36,674 nucleotides of DNA from an uncultured Lachnospiraceae bacterium (GTDB lineage Bacteria; Bacillota; Clostridia; Lachnospirales; Lachnospiraceae), in contig CAJUGG010000092.1 in assembly GCA_910585995.1 (NCBI GenBank), forward strand, positions 1 through 36,674, written 5' to 3'. The position numbers were made by a program, and so were the translations under genes. Positions 7,216-15,380 of the stretch are shown piece by piece (position 1 is the first letter of the stretch; each line of letters opens with the position of its first letter). Under the pieces are notes generated by a model, which made no database searches, was not told where the DNA came from, and worked only from the letters and a program-made list of their open reading frames with translations.

Positions 7216-7473
7216 TTATTTTTCCAGACTTACATCGTCCAATAACTCACCGAAGACAGCCAGCAGAGCATCCAGCTCTTCGCCCTGTTCCACAATCTCA
7301 TAGAGGCTCTCGCTCTCTTCATCTGCTGCAGTGTCTTTTAAGATCAGGCACTCGGCTTCTTCGCCTTCTGAGTCTGCCACCAGGAGATAATTTCTCCCGG
7401 CCATCCTGGTCTGTTCTACAATATAGAACTCTGTATCGACACCTTGTTCATCCTGGAACACCAGTTTTTCCAT
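7216..7473 (-). CDS. DUF1292 protein (YrzB-like)
   Basis: 85 residues, acidic, with the usual DUF1292 pattern: a beta-rich core (EFYIVEQTRMAGRNYLLVAD, then AECLILKDT) and an acidic C-terminal helix. The function of the family is unknown. It lies 7 bases after ruvX in the same order as B. subtilis yrzL-yrrK-yrzB. Confidence 0.85.
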   Translation of the reverse strand: MEKLVFQDEQGVDTEFYIVEQTRMAGRNYLLVADSEGEEAECLILKDTAADEESESLYEIVEQGEELDALLAVFGELLDDVSLEK

Positions 7474-7480
7474 ACTATGT

Positions 7481-7909
7481 TCACTCCCTTATGCCCCTGG
7501 CATCCAAATATCCTTGCAATATAAAGACTGCTGCAATCTTGTCCACGTATTCTTTCCTTTTTTCTCTGCGCACGCCGCTCTCCATCAGCGTACGGGTAGC
7601 TTCTACGGTCGTCAGACGTTCATCCCACATGACAATAGGCAGACCTGTCCGCTTTTTCAGCATCTCTGCAAACTCCAGCGATTTTTCAGCCCTGTCCCCT
7701 ATGGTATTATTCATATTTTTCGGAAAACCCAGTACAATCTCTGTTACTTCATACTCCTCACACAGTGACTTAATCCTTGCAAGTGTCTGTCTTAATTTAT
7801 TCTCCTGCGTCCGAAAGATCGTCTCCACACCCTGGGCAGTCAGAAGAAGGGCATCGCTTATGGCGACACCGACGGTCTTGGCACCATAATCAAGTCCCAT
7901 GATTCTCAT
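7481..7909 (-). CDS. ruvX: RuvX/YqgF-type RNase H-fold nuclease
   Basis: 142 residues with the RuvX signature: MGLDYGAKTVGVAISD at the N-terminus with the first catalytic Asp, VLGFPKNMN in the middle, WDERLTTVEA with the acidic pair, and a final VDKIAAVFILQGYLD. The family is linked to 5' maturation of pre-16S rRNA and was earlier called a putative Holliday junction resolvase. It is 4 bases from ireB upstream and 7 from the DUF1292 gene downstream. Confidence 0.93.
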   Translation of the reverse strand: MRIMGLDYGAKTVGVAISDALLLTAQGVETIFRTQENKLRQTLARIKSLCEEYEVTEIVLGFPKNMNNTIGDRAEKSLEFAEMLKKRTGLPIVMWDERLTTVEATRTLMESGVRREKRKEYVDKIAAVFILQGYLDARGIRE

Positions 7910-7913
7910 CTTA

Positions 7914-8177
7914 TCATTCCTTTACTGTCTTTTCCACATAGACCCGCAATAACTCTTCCACCAGTTCATCGCGCTCAACCTTCATGATCAGGCTTCTTGC
8001 ACCCTTATGACTCGTGATATAAGTGGGATCTCCCGACATAATATAGCCCACAATCTGATTCACAGGGTCATAACCTTTTTCTGTCATTGCCTGATAGACC
8101 AGCTGCAGCACCTCCGAAACCTTCAGTTCCTGATCTGACTGAATTTTAAAATACTGTGTGTTCTCCAATTTTTTCAT
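7914..8177 (-). CDS. ireB: IreB-family regulatory phosphoprotein
   Basis: 87 residues matching IreB (DUF965, YrzL), including EVLQLVYQAMTEKGYDPVNQIVGYI and GDPTYITSHKGARSLI. In Enterococcus faecalis IreB is phosphorylated on N-terminal Thr residues by the kinase IreK and modulates cell-envelope stress resistance. A candidate Thr is at position 7 here (ENTQYF). It heads the ireB-ruvX-DUF1292 group. The kinase is not in this window. Confidence 0.92.
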   Translation of the reverse strand: MKKLENTQYFKIQSDQELKVSEVLQLVYQAMTEKGYDPVNQIVGYIMSGDPTYITSHKGARSLIMKVERDELVEELLRVYVEKTVKE

Positions 8178-8196
8178 AGTGTCACGTCCTCAACTG

Positions 8197-8217
8197 TAGT
8201 ATACCTCTAGTTTACTA
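8197..8217. promoter_or_regulatory. operator-like palindrome upstream of ireB
   Basis: The half sites TAGTATAC (8,197-8,204) and GTTTACTA (8,210-8,217) match in 7 of 8 positions around a 5-bp spacer. The site lies in the 63-bp gap between mtaB and ireB among AT-rich -10-like sequences. A TTGAAT on the minus strand lies 17 bp from a TAAACT overlapping the palindrome, a weak promoter candidate. Confidence 0.3.
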
Positions 8218-8240
8218 TACTCTGCCGGTAAATTCAATGT

Positions 8241-9599
8241 TTATTTTAAAGCAGCTTTTTCCAAATCGGCTTTTTCCAAACCCCCGCACAACGTATCCGC
8301 ATCCAGCATCCGCTCCACTTTCACCCGCATCAGATGATTGGATAACGAAATCTTGGTGGGCAGCGCCACACGCACATATTCTCTAGTGTGTCCCACCTGA
8401 TAACACACGCCATCCACCTGGCAAGCCTCCTCCATCAGCACTTCCGCAACTGTCCCAATCAGCCGCTTTCGGTATCTCTGGCTGTTCTCTTTCGTAAGCA
8501 AAAGCAGTCTTTCGCTGCGCCTGGTCTTCTCCTCCTCCGGAATCTGCCCTTCCATCCGGTCTGCCCTGGTTCCCTTTCTTCTGGAAAACTTAAATACATG
8601 GGTCTCGTAAAACTGTATCTCTCTTAAAAATGCTTCTGTCTGTAAAAATTCTTCCTGGCTCTCCCCTGGAAACCCCACAATCACATCCGTCGTCAGCGCC
8701 GGCTCCTGAAAATAACGCCGAAGTCTCTCACAACATTCCCGAAAATCCTGCGTGGTATACTTTCGGTTCATCCTTTTTAACGTCTCATCACATCCGCTTT
8801 GCAGCGACAGATGAAAGTGCGGGCAGAGTTTTTTTACCTTTGATAATTCCTTAACAAACCCTTCCGTCATAATCCTGGGTTCCAAAGATCCCAGCCGGAT
8901 ACGCCGTATCCCCTCCACCCGGTCAATCTCCTGCACCACCTTAAGCAGATCTTCTCCATCTCCCAGATCCACTCCATAAGAATCCAAATGAATCCCTGTC
9001 AGTACCACCTCCTGATACCCATGCTCCGAAAGCCTCCCGACCTCCTCCAGGATATCCGATAATCTGCGGCTTCTCACCCTTCCTCTCGTATAAGGAATCA
9101 GACAATAGCTGCAAAACTGATCACACCCATCCTGAATCTTCACATACGCCCGCGTATGCTCCGACGTCTGCGTAATCTTCAGTTCCTCATAACGCTTTTC
9201 ATGGGTCAAATCGTGCACATGCACCGGCTCCTCCCAAAAAGACTCCAGGATCTCGACAAGCCTCTCCTTCTCATTATTCCCAATCAGCACATCCACAGCC
9301 CCATCTTTTAAAAGTTCTTCCCCCGCCGCCTGCACATAACACCCCGCCGCGATCACCACCGCATCCGGATTCCTCTTCTTCGCCCGATGCAACATCTGCC
9401 TCGACTTCCGGTCCGCCATATTCGTCACGCTGCAAGTATTGATCAGATAGACATCCGCCACTTCCTCAAAAGGCACAATCTCATACCCATGCCCCTCCAA
9501 TAACTCCCTCATAGCCTCCGTCTCATAAAAATTCACCTTACATCCCAAATTATGCAAAGCTGCCCGTCTCACACCTCTCCCCCCATTCTTTCCTTCCAT
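8241..9599 (-). CDS. mtaB: tRNA t6A37 methylthiotransferase MtaB
   Basis: Radical-SAM methylthiotransferase, 452 residues, that turns t6A37 into ms2t6A37 in tRNAs. The N-terminal UPF0004 domain starts AALHNLGCKVNFYETEAM with cluster-binding Cys at GCKV, NTCSVTN and AAGCYVQA. The radical-SAM motif CDQFCSYC lies in DGCDQFCSYCLIPYTRGR. A C-terminal TRAM domain follows. The GCKVN form marks MtaB rather than MiaB or RimO. I chose the ATG at 9,599 because AGGAGG lies at proper distance from it and directly abuts the GTG 9 bases upstream. Confidence 0.93.
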   Translation of the reverse strand: MEGKNGGRGVRRAALHNLGCKVNFYETEAMRELLEGHGYEIVPFEEVADVYLINTCSVTNMADRKSRQMLHRAKKRNPDAVVIAAGCYVQAAGEELLKDGAVDVLIGNNEKERLVEILESFWEEPVHVHDLTHEKRYEELKITQTSEHTRAYVKIQDGCDQFCSYCLIPYTRGRVRSRRLSDILEEVGRLSEHGYQEVVLTGIHLDSYGVDLGDGEDLLKVVQEIDRVEGIRRIRLGSLEPRIMTEGFVKELSKVKKLCPHFHLSLQSGCDETLKRMNRKYTTQDFRECCERLRRYFQEPALTTDVIVGFPGESQEEFLQTEAFLREIQFYETHVFKFSRRKGTRADRMEGQIPEEEKTRRSERLLLLTKENSQRYRKRLIGTVAEVLMEEACQVDGVCYQVGHTREYVRVALPTKISLSNHLMRVKVERMLDADTLCGGLEKADLEKAALK

Positions 9600-9628
9600 A
9601 CTCTCCACCTCCTCTCCTACACTCTCAG

Positions 9629-9793
9629 CCCTGTATCCCCACTCTTCTCTTCCCGCCTACGCTCCCAATCCTATACCCCCACTCTTCTCTCTTTGCCTAT
9701 GTTCCCAATCCCATATCCCCCTCTTCTCTCCCCAACACCGCTCCCAGCCCCATATCCCCCACTTTTCCTTCTCCCGCCACCGCTTCCCAGCCC
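9629..9793. repeat. degenerate 40-bp pyrimidine-rich tandem repeats
   Basis: A box reading roughly CCCTGTATCCCC recurs at about 9,629, 9,669, 9,709, 9,748 and 9,791, a period near 40 bp. C/T-rich filler (CTCTTCTCT) and a CTCCCA(A/G) box precede each copy. The plus strand is nearly free of purines over long stretches. The last copy is also the outer arm of the 228-bp palindrome that follows. There is no gene here. The minus-strand transcript of mtaB would begin in or across this purine-rich tract, but no clear promoter is seen. Confidence 0.65.
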
Positions 9794-10020
9794 TGTATCC
9801 CCCAACCTTCCCGGCGACGCCCAGAGCCGCACAGCCTGGGCCGACAAATAAGCGTGTATGTATTGGAGCGGACGATCAGCCGCATTTGTCTTCCGCAGGC
9901 GGACACCCCGTGTCCGAATGAGGCAGACAAATGCGGCTGGTCGTCCGATACACTACATACACGCATTTGTCCGCCCAGGCTGTGCGGCTCTGGGCACGCC
10001 GGGAAGGTTGGGGGATACAG
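9793..10020. repeat. 228-bp near-palindrome between mtaB and the HPr-like gene
   Basis: The outer arms CTGTATCCCCCAACCTTCC and its reverse complement lie at 9,793 and 10,020. Pairing continues inward with gaps through GCCGCACAGCCTGGG, TGTATGTA and GCCGCATTTGTCT. It ends at GGACAC/GTGTCC around a 3-base loop at 9,907-9,909. GC content is higher than the surroundings. It lies between divergent genes, so it is not a shared terminator. It could form a cruciform or long hairpin. It does not share the end boxes of the HE family. Confidence 0.75.
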
Positions 10021-10044
10021 AGCGTCGCAATTTTCATTTTTTGA

Positions 10045-10073
10045 TTGACTTTCTGTGCATTAGTCTTTAATAT
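10045..10073 (+). promoter_or_regulatory. promoter of the HPr-like gene
   Basis: TTGACT (10,045-10,050), a 17-bp spacer and TAATAT (10,068-10,073). The predicted leader is about 30 nt, with AAGGAGG ahead of the ATG at 10,112. Confidence 0.6.
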
Positions 10074-10111
10074 GGTAAATGACAAGAAACAGACATAAGG
10101 AGGAACATTTC

Positions 10112-10345
10112 ATGAAAACAGTCTATATCTCTTTAAATTCTATCGATAAAGTAAAAGCATTTGTTAACGAAATCACAAAGTTTGAAAACGATTTTGATCT
10201 GGTATCCGGCCGCTATGTGATCGATGCCAAATCCATCATGGGTATCTTCAGCCTCGACCTGTCCAAACCCATCGAGCTAAATATCCACTCCGAGAGCAAT
10301 GCCGATGAGATTCTCTCCGTCCTCGCTCCCTATATCGTCGATTAA
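10112..10345 (+). CDS. HPr-like protein lacking the active-site histidine
   Basis: 77 residues with the HPr fold pattern, beginning MKTVYISLNSIDKVKAF. The regulatory Ser-46-type motif is kept as AKSIMGIFSL. The His-15 region that accepts phosphate from PTS enzyme I (usually HARPA) reads NSIDKVKAF, so the protein cannot carry phosphate on His in the normal way. Proteins of this kind resemble Crh in being possible HPr-kinase targets and CcpA partners without PTS transport function. It is monocistronic on the plus strand, with its own promoter and terminator. The start at 10,112 is supported by AAGGAGG 8 bases upstream. Confidence 0.85.
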   Translation: MKTVYISLNSIDKVKAFVNEITKFENDFDLVSGRYVIDAKSIMGIFSLDLSKPIELNIHSESNADEILSVLAPYIVD

Positions 10346-10364
10346 TGCGATCTTTTATCTCATC

Positions 10365-10401
10365 AGGCAGCCGTTTTGCTCAAAAAGCGACTGCCTTTTT
10401 T
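10365..10401 (+). terminator. rho-independent terminator of the HPr-like gene
   Basis: AGGCAG (10,365-10,370) pairs with CTGCCT (10,391-10,396), with further T/A pairing inside. The T-run reaches 10,401 on the plus strand. It lies between convergent HPr-like and thiI genes. The minus strand lacks a T-run. Confidence 0.8.
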
Positions 10402-10405
10402 CATC

Positions 10406-11584
10406 CTATCGGATCTCGATCACCTCATCTTCTGCGAGAGCTTTTTCCACCATCTCATCAATCTGTGCCATAAGCGCCTGCTCAGACCGCCGGATCACAT
10501 CCACCCGCGGCTTCGTCACAGGATGTTTGGCCACAAACGTAGTACAGCAGTCCTCATAAGGCAGTATGGACGTCTCATACGTATCGATCTTCTTGGCAAT
10601 GGTCACAATATCTTCCTTATCAAAAGCAATCAGCGGCCGAAACACCGGCAATGTACAGACATCATTGGTAGCTGCCAAGCTCTGCACCGTCTGACTCGCC
10701 ACCTGTCCGATACTCTCTCCCGTAATCAGCGCCAGGCACCCGGTATCCTTAGCGATCCTCTCAGCGATCCGCATCATATAACGACGCATCAGTATCGTCA
10801 GCTCATCGTGCGGACACTGGTCATAGATATACATCTGAATATCGGTAAAATTAATCACATGCAGATGAATCGTCCCAGTATATCTTGCAATCTTAGCTGC
10901 TAAATCCACCACCTTTTGTTTTGCCCGCTCGCTGGTATACGGCGGTGCATGAAAATAGACCGCATCTATCCCGACACCGCGCCTGGACACCATATAGCCG
11001 GCAACCGGACTGTCAATCCCGCCGGACAGCAAAAGCATCGAACGTCCATTCGTCCCCAGAGGCATCCCGCCCGGCCCTGGGATCACTTCCGAATAGATAC
11101 AGATATAATTGCGAAGCTCAATATGTAGCAACAGTTCCGGCTCGTGCACATCCACCGTAAGCCCCTCAAATTCTTCCACAATCTTTGCGCCAATGGCTGC
11201 ACTGACCTCCATGGAGGTCATGGGATACTTTTTATTTACCCGACGAGTGTGCACTTTAAACGTCTTGGTTGTATGCTCATACATCCGATGCATGTAAGAT
11301 AAGACTTCTGTCAGAAGTCCGTCATAATCCTGATTGGGGATCTTGACCACCGGGCAGATGCCCACCACGCCAAACACCCGCTGAAGCGCCGCAACCGTCT
11401 CATCATAGTCAAATGCCCCTTCTGCCTCCACATAGACGCGTCCCTGGTCTTTAGTCACCAAAAAATCCCCTTCCACCGGGCGCAGCACCTGTTTGATCCT
11501 TGCAATCAGCGCATCCTCAAACACGTAGCGGTTCTTACCTTTTACTCCAATCTCTCCATATTTCACTAAAAATGCATGAAACAT
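10406..11584 (-). CDS. thiI: tRNA 4-thiouridine synthase ThiI
   Basis: ThiI adenylates tRNA U8 and receives sulfur to form 4-thiouridine. It also serves thiazole synthesis in species that use it so. Here 392 residues: ferredoxin-like plus THUMP region (about 1-165), then the PP-loop pyrophosphatase domain with LLLSGGIDSPVAGYM. There is no C-terminal rhodanese domain, as is usual in Firmicutes. I chose the ATG at 11,584 (FHAFLVKYGEIGVKGKNR), which matches the family N-terminus. The longer frame upstream adds 38 residues from inside the cysteine desulfurase gene. It lies directly after its likely sulfur donor. Confidence 0.93.
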   Translation of the reverse strand: MFHAFLVKYGEIGVKGKNRYVFEDALIARIKQVLRPVEGDFLVTKDQGRVYVEAEGAFDYDETVAALQRVFGVVGICPVVKIPNQDYDGLLTEVLSYMHRMYEHTTKTFKVHTRRVNKKYPMTSMEVSAAIGAKIVEEFEGLTVDVHEPELLLHIELRNYICIYSEVIPGPGGMPLGTNGRSMLLLSGGIDSPVAGYMVSRRGVGIDAVYFHAPPYTSERAKQKVVDLAAKIARYTGTIHLHVINFTDIQMYIYDQCPHDELTILMRRYMMRIAERIAKDTGCLALITGESIGQVASQTVQSLAATNDVCTLPVFRPLIAFDKEDIVTIAKKIDTYETSILPYEDCCTTFVAKHPVTKPRVDVIRRSEQALMAQIDEMVEKALAEDEVIEIR

Positions 11585-11612
11585 ATGTTCTTTATCCCTC
11601 CTCACAGACGGC

Positions 11613-12767
11613 CTACCGGCGGACATACCGGCGAAGCATGGGCAGAAGCTCACGAAGCTCCTGCAGACAGTAGTAAATCTCTTCTTCTGTAGTGTCAAAA
11701 CTAAAACTAAACCGCAGGGTACTTCCTGACAATTCTTTGGACAGACCGATGCCCTGCAAGGTATGGCTTATAGAAGGCTTATTCGAAGAACACGCCGAAC
11801 CCGCGGAGACATAGATCCCTTTTTCTTCTAGTGCATGCAGCAGCACTTCGCTTCTGACTCCTTCAAAACTGACACTGATAATGTGCGGGGCACTATCCTC
11901 TTTTGTCCGCCCGTTGATCCGGACTCCTTCTAATGTCGAGAGTTCCTCAGCAAACAGTTGTTTTAAATGGTAGAGATGACTTCTGTTCTCTTCTAACTGC
12001 GCATAACACTCTCTGGCAGCTTCTGTAATCCCCACAATGCCAGGGACATTCTCTGTACCTGAACGCAGGTCTTTCTGCTGCCCGCCCCCGTGAAGCAGCG
12101 GATGGATCTTCACTTTTTCCTGAATATAGAGCATGCCTACTCCTTTAGGGCCATGAAGCTTATGCCCGCTGATGGAGAGAAGGTCGATCCCTTCCTTTTG
12201 GGGCAGGATCTTATATTTTCCATAAGCCTGTATAGCATCCACATGAAAGTATGCTTTAGAATCTCTCTCTTTTAACAGTGCTCCAATCTCCGGAATAGGC
12301 TGCACAGATCCGATCTCATTGTTGACATACATCACCGATACCAGAATCGTCTCTTCACAGAGCGCCTCTGACAAGGCTTTCAGGGATACGATCCCATCCT
12401 GATCCACCGGCAGATATGTCACGCGAAATCCTTGTTTTTCCAGATATTTCATAGGGTGCGCAACCGAAGCGTGCTCAATCGCGGTAGTAATCAGATGCTT
12501 TCCGGCTCTTTGATTCGCCAGTGCAGTCCCGATAATCGCCAGATTATTCGACTCAGTACCGCCAGAGGTAAAATAGATCTCTTTGTCCTTTACTTTTAGA
12601 TTTTCTGCAAAAAAAGTCTTTGCCTCCCGGATACATCGTTCGGCGTCCACTCCCTTTTGATGCAGGGAAGAAGGGTTGCCAAAATTTTCACACATCACCT
12701 GCATCATGGCCTCGGCTGCATGTAAAGAGCAGCGTGTCGTGGCCGCATTGTCCAGATATGCTTGCAT
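11613..12767 (-). CDS. cysteine desulfurase (NifS/IscS family)
   Basis: PLP enzyme of 384 residues that takes sulfur from cysteine as a persulfide. YLDNAATTRCS opens the protein. The PLP Lys lies in SISGHKLHGPKG (near residue 200) and the active-site Cys in SAGSACSSNKP (near residue 325). It stands directly upstream of thiI, as B. subtilis nifZ does, so the main role is probably sulfur supply for tRNA thiolation. General iron-sulfur assembly cannot be excluded. Confidence 0.92.
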   Translation of the reverse strand: MQAYLDNAATTRCSLHAAEAMMQVMCENFGNPSSLHQKGVDAERCIREAKTFFAENLKVKDKEIYFTSGGTESNNLAIIGTALANQRAGKHLITTAIEHASVAHPMKYLEKQGFRVTYLPVDQDGIVSLKALSEALCEETILVSVMYVNNEIGSVQPIPEIGALLKERDSKAYFHVDAIQAYGKYKILPQKEGIDLLSISGHKLHGPKGVGMLYIQEKVKIHPLLHGGGQQKDLRSGTENVPGIVGITEAARECYAQLEENRSHLYHLKQLFAEELSTLEGVRINGRTKEDSAPHIISVSFEGVRSEVLLHALEEKGIYVSAGSACSSNKPSISHTLQGIGLSKELSGSTLRFSFSFDTTEEEIYYCLQELRELLPMLRRYVRR

Positions 12768-12772
12768 ATAAT

Positions 12773-13540
12773 CTATTCCTCCAGATGAAACATCAGTACG
12801 GACAAGATGCTAAGTCCTGCCGTCTCGGTTCGTAGTATTCGTTTTCCCAAAGTAATCGGCACTGCGCCCGCCTGTATAGCTGCTTCCACCTCTGCCTTTT
12901 CTAAGCCTCCCTCCGGGCCGATAAAGACTCCCACCGACTGGCCTCTCTGAATCCTGCCTATAGCCTCTTTGGTCTGCTGCATAGGCGTCTTATGCACTTC
13001 TGTCAGAAGTTCTTCTGCACATTCATAAGGGATCAGGCGCACATCCAGCTTCCCGGCCATGGAAAGTGCTTCTGCAAATCCCCGCACAGGCATCACTTCC
13101 GGGATAATCCCCCGGCCCGATTGTTTTGCGGCGCTCTCAGCAATCAGATTCCAGCGCTTTCTCTTATTGCTCTCCCTCTTTGCATCCAGCTTGACCACGC
13201 ACCGCGCAGAGGAGACGGGTACAATCCTGACTGCTCCTAACTCCACGGCCTTTTGGATAATCAGCTCCATCTTATCCCCTTTGGGCAGACACTGAAACAG
13301 CCAGACCTCTGAGGGAAGTTCTGCCTTTACTTCTCGGCTTTCTAAGATCTTAACAAGGACCCGGTCTTCCAAAAGCTCTGTGATCTCACACAGATAGTTG
13401 TGACCATAGCCGTCCCGCACCATGATCTGTTCCTTGGCGCGCATCCTGAGTACCTGTCGGATATGGCTGACATCCATCCCCAAGATCTCGATCTCTTCTT
13501 TATGAATCTGACAGGGTTCCACAAAAAAATTATGCATCAT
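12773..13540 (-). CDS. rsmE: 16S rRNA m3U1498 methyltransferase RsmE
   Basis: SPOUT-fold SAM methyltransferase, 255 residues. The N-terminal PUA-like domain includes HIRQVLRMRAKEQIMVRDG. The knotted C-terminal part has IGPEGGLEKAEVEAA and LGKRILRTETAGLSIL. It methylates N3 of U1498 in 16S rRNA. It sits between prmA (12 bases) and the cysteine desulfurase gene (5 bases), and prmA-rsmE adjacency is common in Firmicutes. Confidence 0.94.
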   Translation of the reverse strand: MMHNFFVEPCQIHKEEIEILGMDVSHIRQVLRMRAKEQIMVRDGYGHNYLCEITELLEDRVLVKILESREVKAELPSEVWLFQCLPKGDKMELIIQKAVELGAVRIVPVSSARCVVKLDAKRESNKRKRWNLIAESAAKQSGRGIIPEVMPVRGFAEALSMAGKLDVRLIPYECAEELLTEVHKTPMQQTKEAIGRIQRGQSVGVFIGPEGGLEKAEVEAAIQAGAVPITLGKRILRTETAGLSILSVLMFHLEE

Positions 13541-13552
13541 TCACCTTCTGCT

Positions 13553-14509
13553 CTAATCTCTGCGGGCAGTCACAGATACCCACTCACCTTGTCTGGTCAC
13601 TTCTAGTACATGAAGTCCTGCACTTTTTATGGCATTGACTACGGCTGCTTCCTTTTCTTCGATGATACCTGACGTAATATAGATGCCGCCTTTTTTCATA
13701 TGCTGTACCACCACCGGGGTTAAGGGAAGCAGCACTTCCGCCAGGATATTGGCCACAACCATGTGGTATTTTCCATAACCGGCCGCTTCTTTGACCGCGG
13801 TATCTTCCATGATATTCCCGACCATCACCTGAAACTGCTCTTCTAAGATCCCATTGACTTCCCGGTTCTCCTCTGCTGCACTGATGGCACAGGGGTCAAG
13901 ATCAGTTCCAAACGCATAAGAAGCGCCCAACTTCAAAGCAGCGATCGAGAGAATCCCGCTGCCGGTTCCCACATCCAGCACCTGTGTCCCCGGCTCCATA
14001 TATTTACGAATCTGGCGGATACAAAGCTGCGTCGTCTCGTGCATCCCGGTGCCAAAGGCAGTCCCTGGGTCAATCTGAATCAACAGCTTGTCCTGGTCTT
14101 CGGGCTTTACCTCTTCCCAGGAAGGTTTGATCAGGATATCATCCACATAGAACTGGTGAAAATACTCTTTCCAGTTGTTGATCCAATCCTTATCTTCTGT
14201 CTGGGAAGCCTCTATGGTGCCTGCACCCACATCGATACCATAGCCACGGATCTCATCTAATCCCTCCTGCACAGCTGCTAAGATCGCTCCGTTATCCTGT
14301 TCCGGCTCCAGGTAAAAACTAATCCTGGCCACTCCGTCATCTTCCGGTCCTTCTGGCAGAATATCCACAAACATCCGGGACTTATCCTGCTCAGACAACG
14401 GCACCTTATCCTCGATCTCGATGCCTTCAATGCCCGCCTCCATCATCATGCTGCTGATCAGATCTTCCGCCTCTGTGGTAGTCGTCAATGTATATTTATT
14501 CCATTTCAT
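13553..14509 (-). CDS. prmA: ribosomal protein L11 methyltransferase PrmA
   Basis: 318 residues. The N-terminal substrate-recognition domain begins KWNKYTLTTTTEAEDLISSMM. The SAM domain has VLDVGTGSGILSIAALKLGA, and the family motif is MVVANILAEVLLPL. It trimethylates ribosomal protein L11. GGAGG precedes the ATG. The length is normal for the family. Confidence 0.94.
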   Translation of the reverse strand: MKWNKYTLTTTTEAEDLISSMMMEAGIEGIEIEDKVPLSEQDKSRMFVDILPEGPEDDGVARISFYLEPEQDNGAILAAVQEGLDEIRGYGIDVGAGTIEASQTEDKDWINNWKEYFHQFYVDDILIKPSWEEVKPEDQDKLLIQIDPGTAFGTGMHETTQLCIRQIRKYMEPGTQVLDVGTGSGILSIAALKLGASYAFGTDLDPCAISAAEENREVNGILEEQFQVMVGNIMEDTAVKEAAGYGKYHMVVANILAEVLLPLTPVVVQHMKKGGIYITSGIIEEKEAAVVNAIKSAGLHVLEVTRQGEWVSVTARRD

Positions 14510-14569
14510 GGTCTTAGAACCTCCTTATGTAAATCCGGTTTTTTATCTTAACACAAATCCAAAAGGATT

Positions 14570-15247
14570 TCAACCATTGCCCAAAAAGCGGCCCTCGCAG
14601 AGCACAAAATCCCCGATCTCTTGCATACTGTCTGCCACAGCCACCGCTCCGGCTTTATTAAGCTCGCCCTCGCAAGCAAATCCCATGGACAGCCCAAGAC
14701 AAGGGATGCCAAAGACCGCCGCTCCTTCCACATCATGCCTTCTGTCTCCCACCATCAGGATCTTTTTCTGCTCCTCTTTCGTAAGCTTAAGCCTTGTGAT
14801 CAGTTCTTCCAACACTTCTTCTTTTTTCGTCCGTGTCTCTCCCATGGTCGCGCCACAGATCTCGTCAAATAACCCGTCAATCTCAAAATGCTTCAGAATC
14901 TTTCTGACAAAATATTCTGGTTTGGAAGATGCAATCGCCACCACTTTGCCCTGCTCCCGAAGCCTTACAAGCAGCTCTTTTACGCCTTCAAACAGCAGAT
15001 TCTCCCGCCATCCTCTGTCGGCGAAATATTCCCGGTAATACTCCACACAGGCCCTGGATTTTTCCAGGTCAAATCCATAGTACGCTGCAAAGGATTCCAA
15101 AAGCGGCGGCCCGATAAAAGGTTCTAATTTTCTCAGATCGTTTTCTACAATCCCCAGCTTTGCCAATGCATACTGTACACTTTTAGTAATCCCTTCTCTT
15201 GGATCTGTCAGGGTGCCATCCAGATCAAAAAATATATATTGATACAT
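14570..15247 (-). CDS. HAD-family phosphatase (phosphoglycolate phosphatase-like)
   Basis: 225 residues from the ATG at 15,247, which has GGAGG 6 bases upstream. The HAD motif I nucleophile is FFDLDGTLTDP, motif II is VAIASSKPEYFV, and motifs III and IV appear as KKEEVLEELI and MVGDRRHDVEGA. An alpha-helical cap of type C1 lies at about 18-80, as in PpaX and Gph proteins. The substrate is unknown. It heads the HAD-prmA-rsmE-cysteine desulfurase-thiI operon. Confidence 0.9.
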   Translation of the reverse strand: MYQYIFFDLDGTLTDPREGITKSVQYALAKLGIVENDLRKLEPFIGPPLLESFAAYYGFDLEKSRACVEYYREYFADRGWRENLLFEGVKELLVRLREQGKVVAIASSKPEYFVRKILKHFEIDGLFDEICGATMGETRTKKEEVLEELITRLKLTKEEQKKILMVGDRRHDVEGAAVFGIPCLGLSMGFACEGELNKAGAVAVADSMQEIGDFVLCEGRFLGNG

Positions 15248-15292
15248 GTCTTTCCTCCATCTTTTTCCTTTGTATTTCACTTTTTTCTTTTA

Positions 15293-15321
15293 AGTATGAA
15301 GGAATCCGGCCAAATTTGCAA
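15293..15321 (-). promoter_or_regulatory. promoter of the HAD-prmA-rsmE-thiI operon
   Basis: On the minus strand TTGCAA (15,316-15,321), a 17-bp spacer and CATACT (15,293-15,298). It leaves a leader of about 40 nt before the chosen ATG. It is divergent from the metA promoter. Confidence 0.5.
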
Positions 15322-15322
15322 C

Positions 15323-15350
15323 AGAAAAGATTTTGCAGAAAAGATTTTGC
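15323..15350. repeat. 14-bp tandem duplication in the divergent promoter region
   Basis: AGAAAAGATTTTGC occurs twice without a gap at 15,323-15,336 and 15,337-15,350. It lies between the HAD -35 box and the metA promoter, so it could be a regulator site or a slippage duplication. Confidence 0.75.
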
Positions 15351-15380
15351 AAAAATTATGCTTTTCTTGTTCAGATTTTG

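Noticed and set aside
9697..10085. Open frames inside the 228-bp palindrome
   Set aside because: They exist on both strands because the DNA is palindromic, lack ribosome sites and have no coding character.
14530..14580. AAATCC/GGATTT hairpin between the HAD gene and prmA as a terminator
   Set aside because: It is short, without a T-run on the minus strand, and the genes appear to form one operon.
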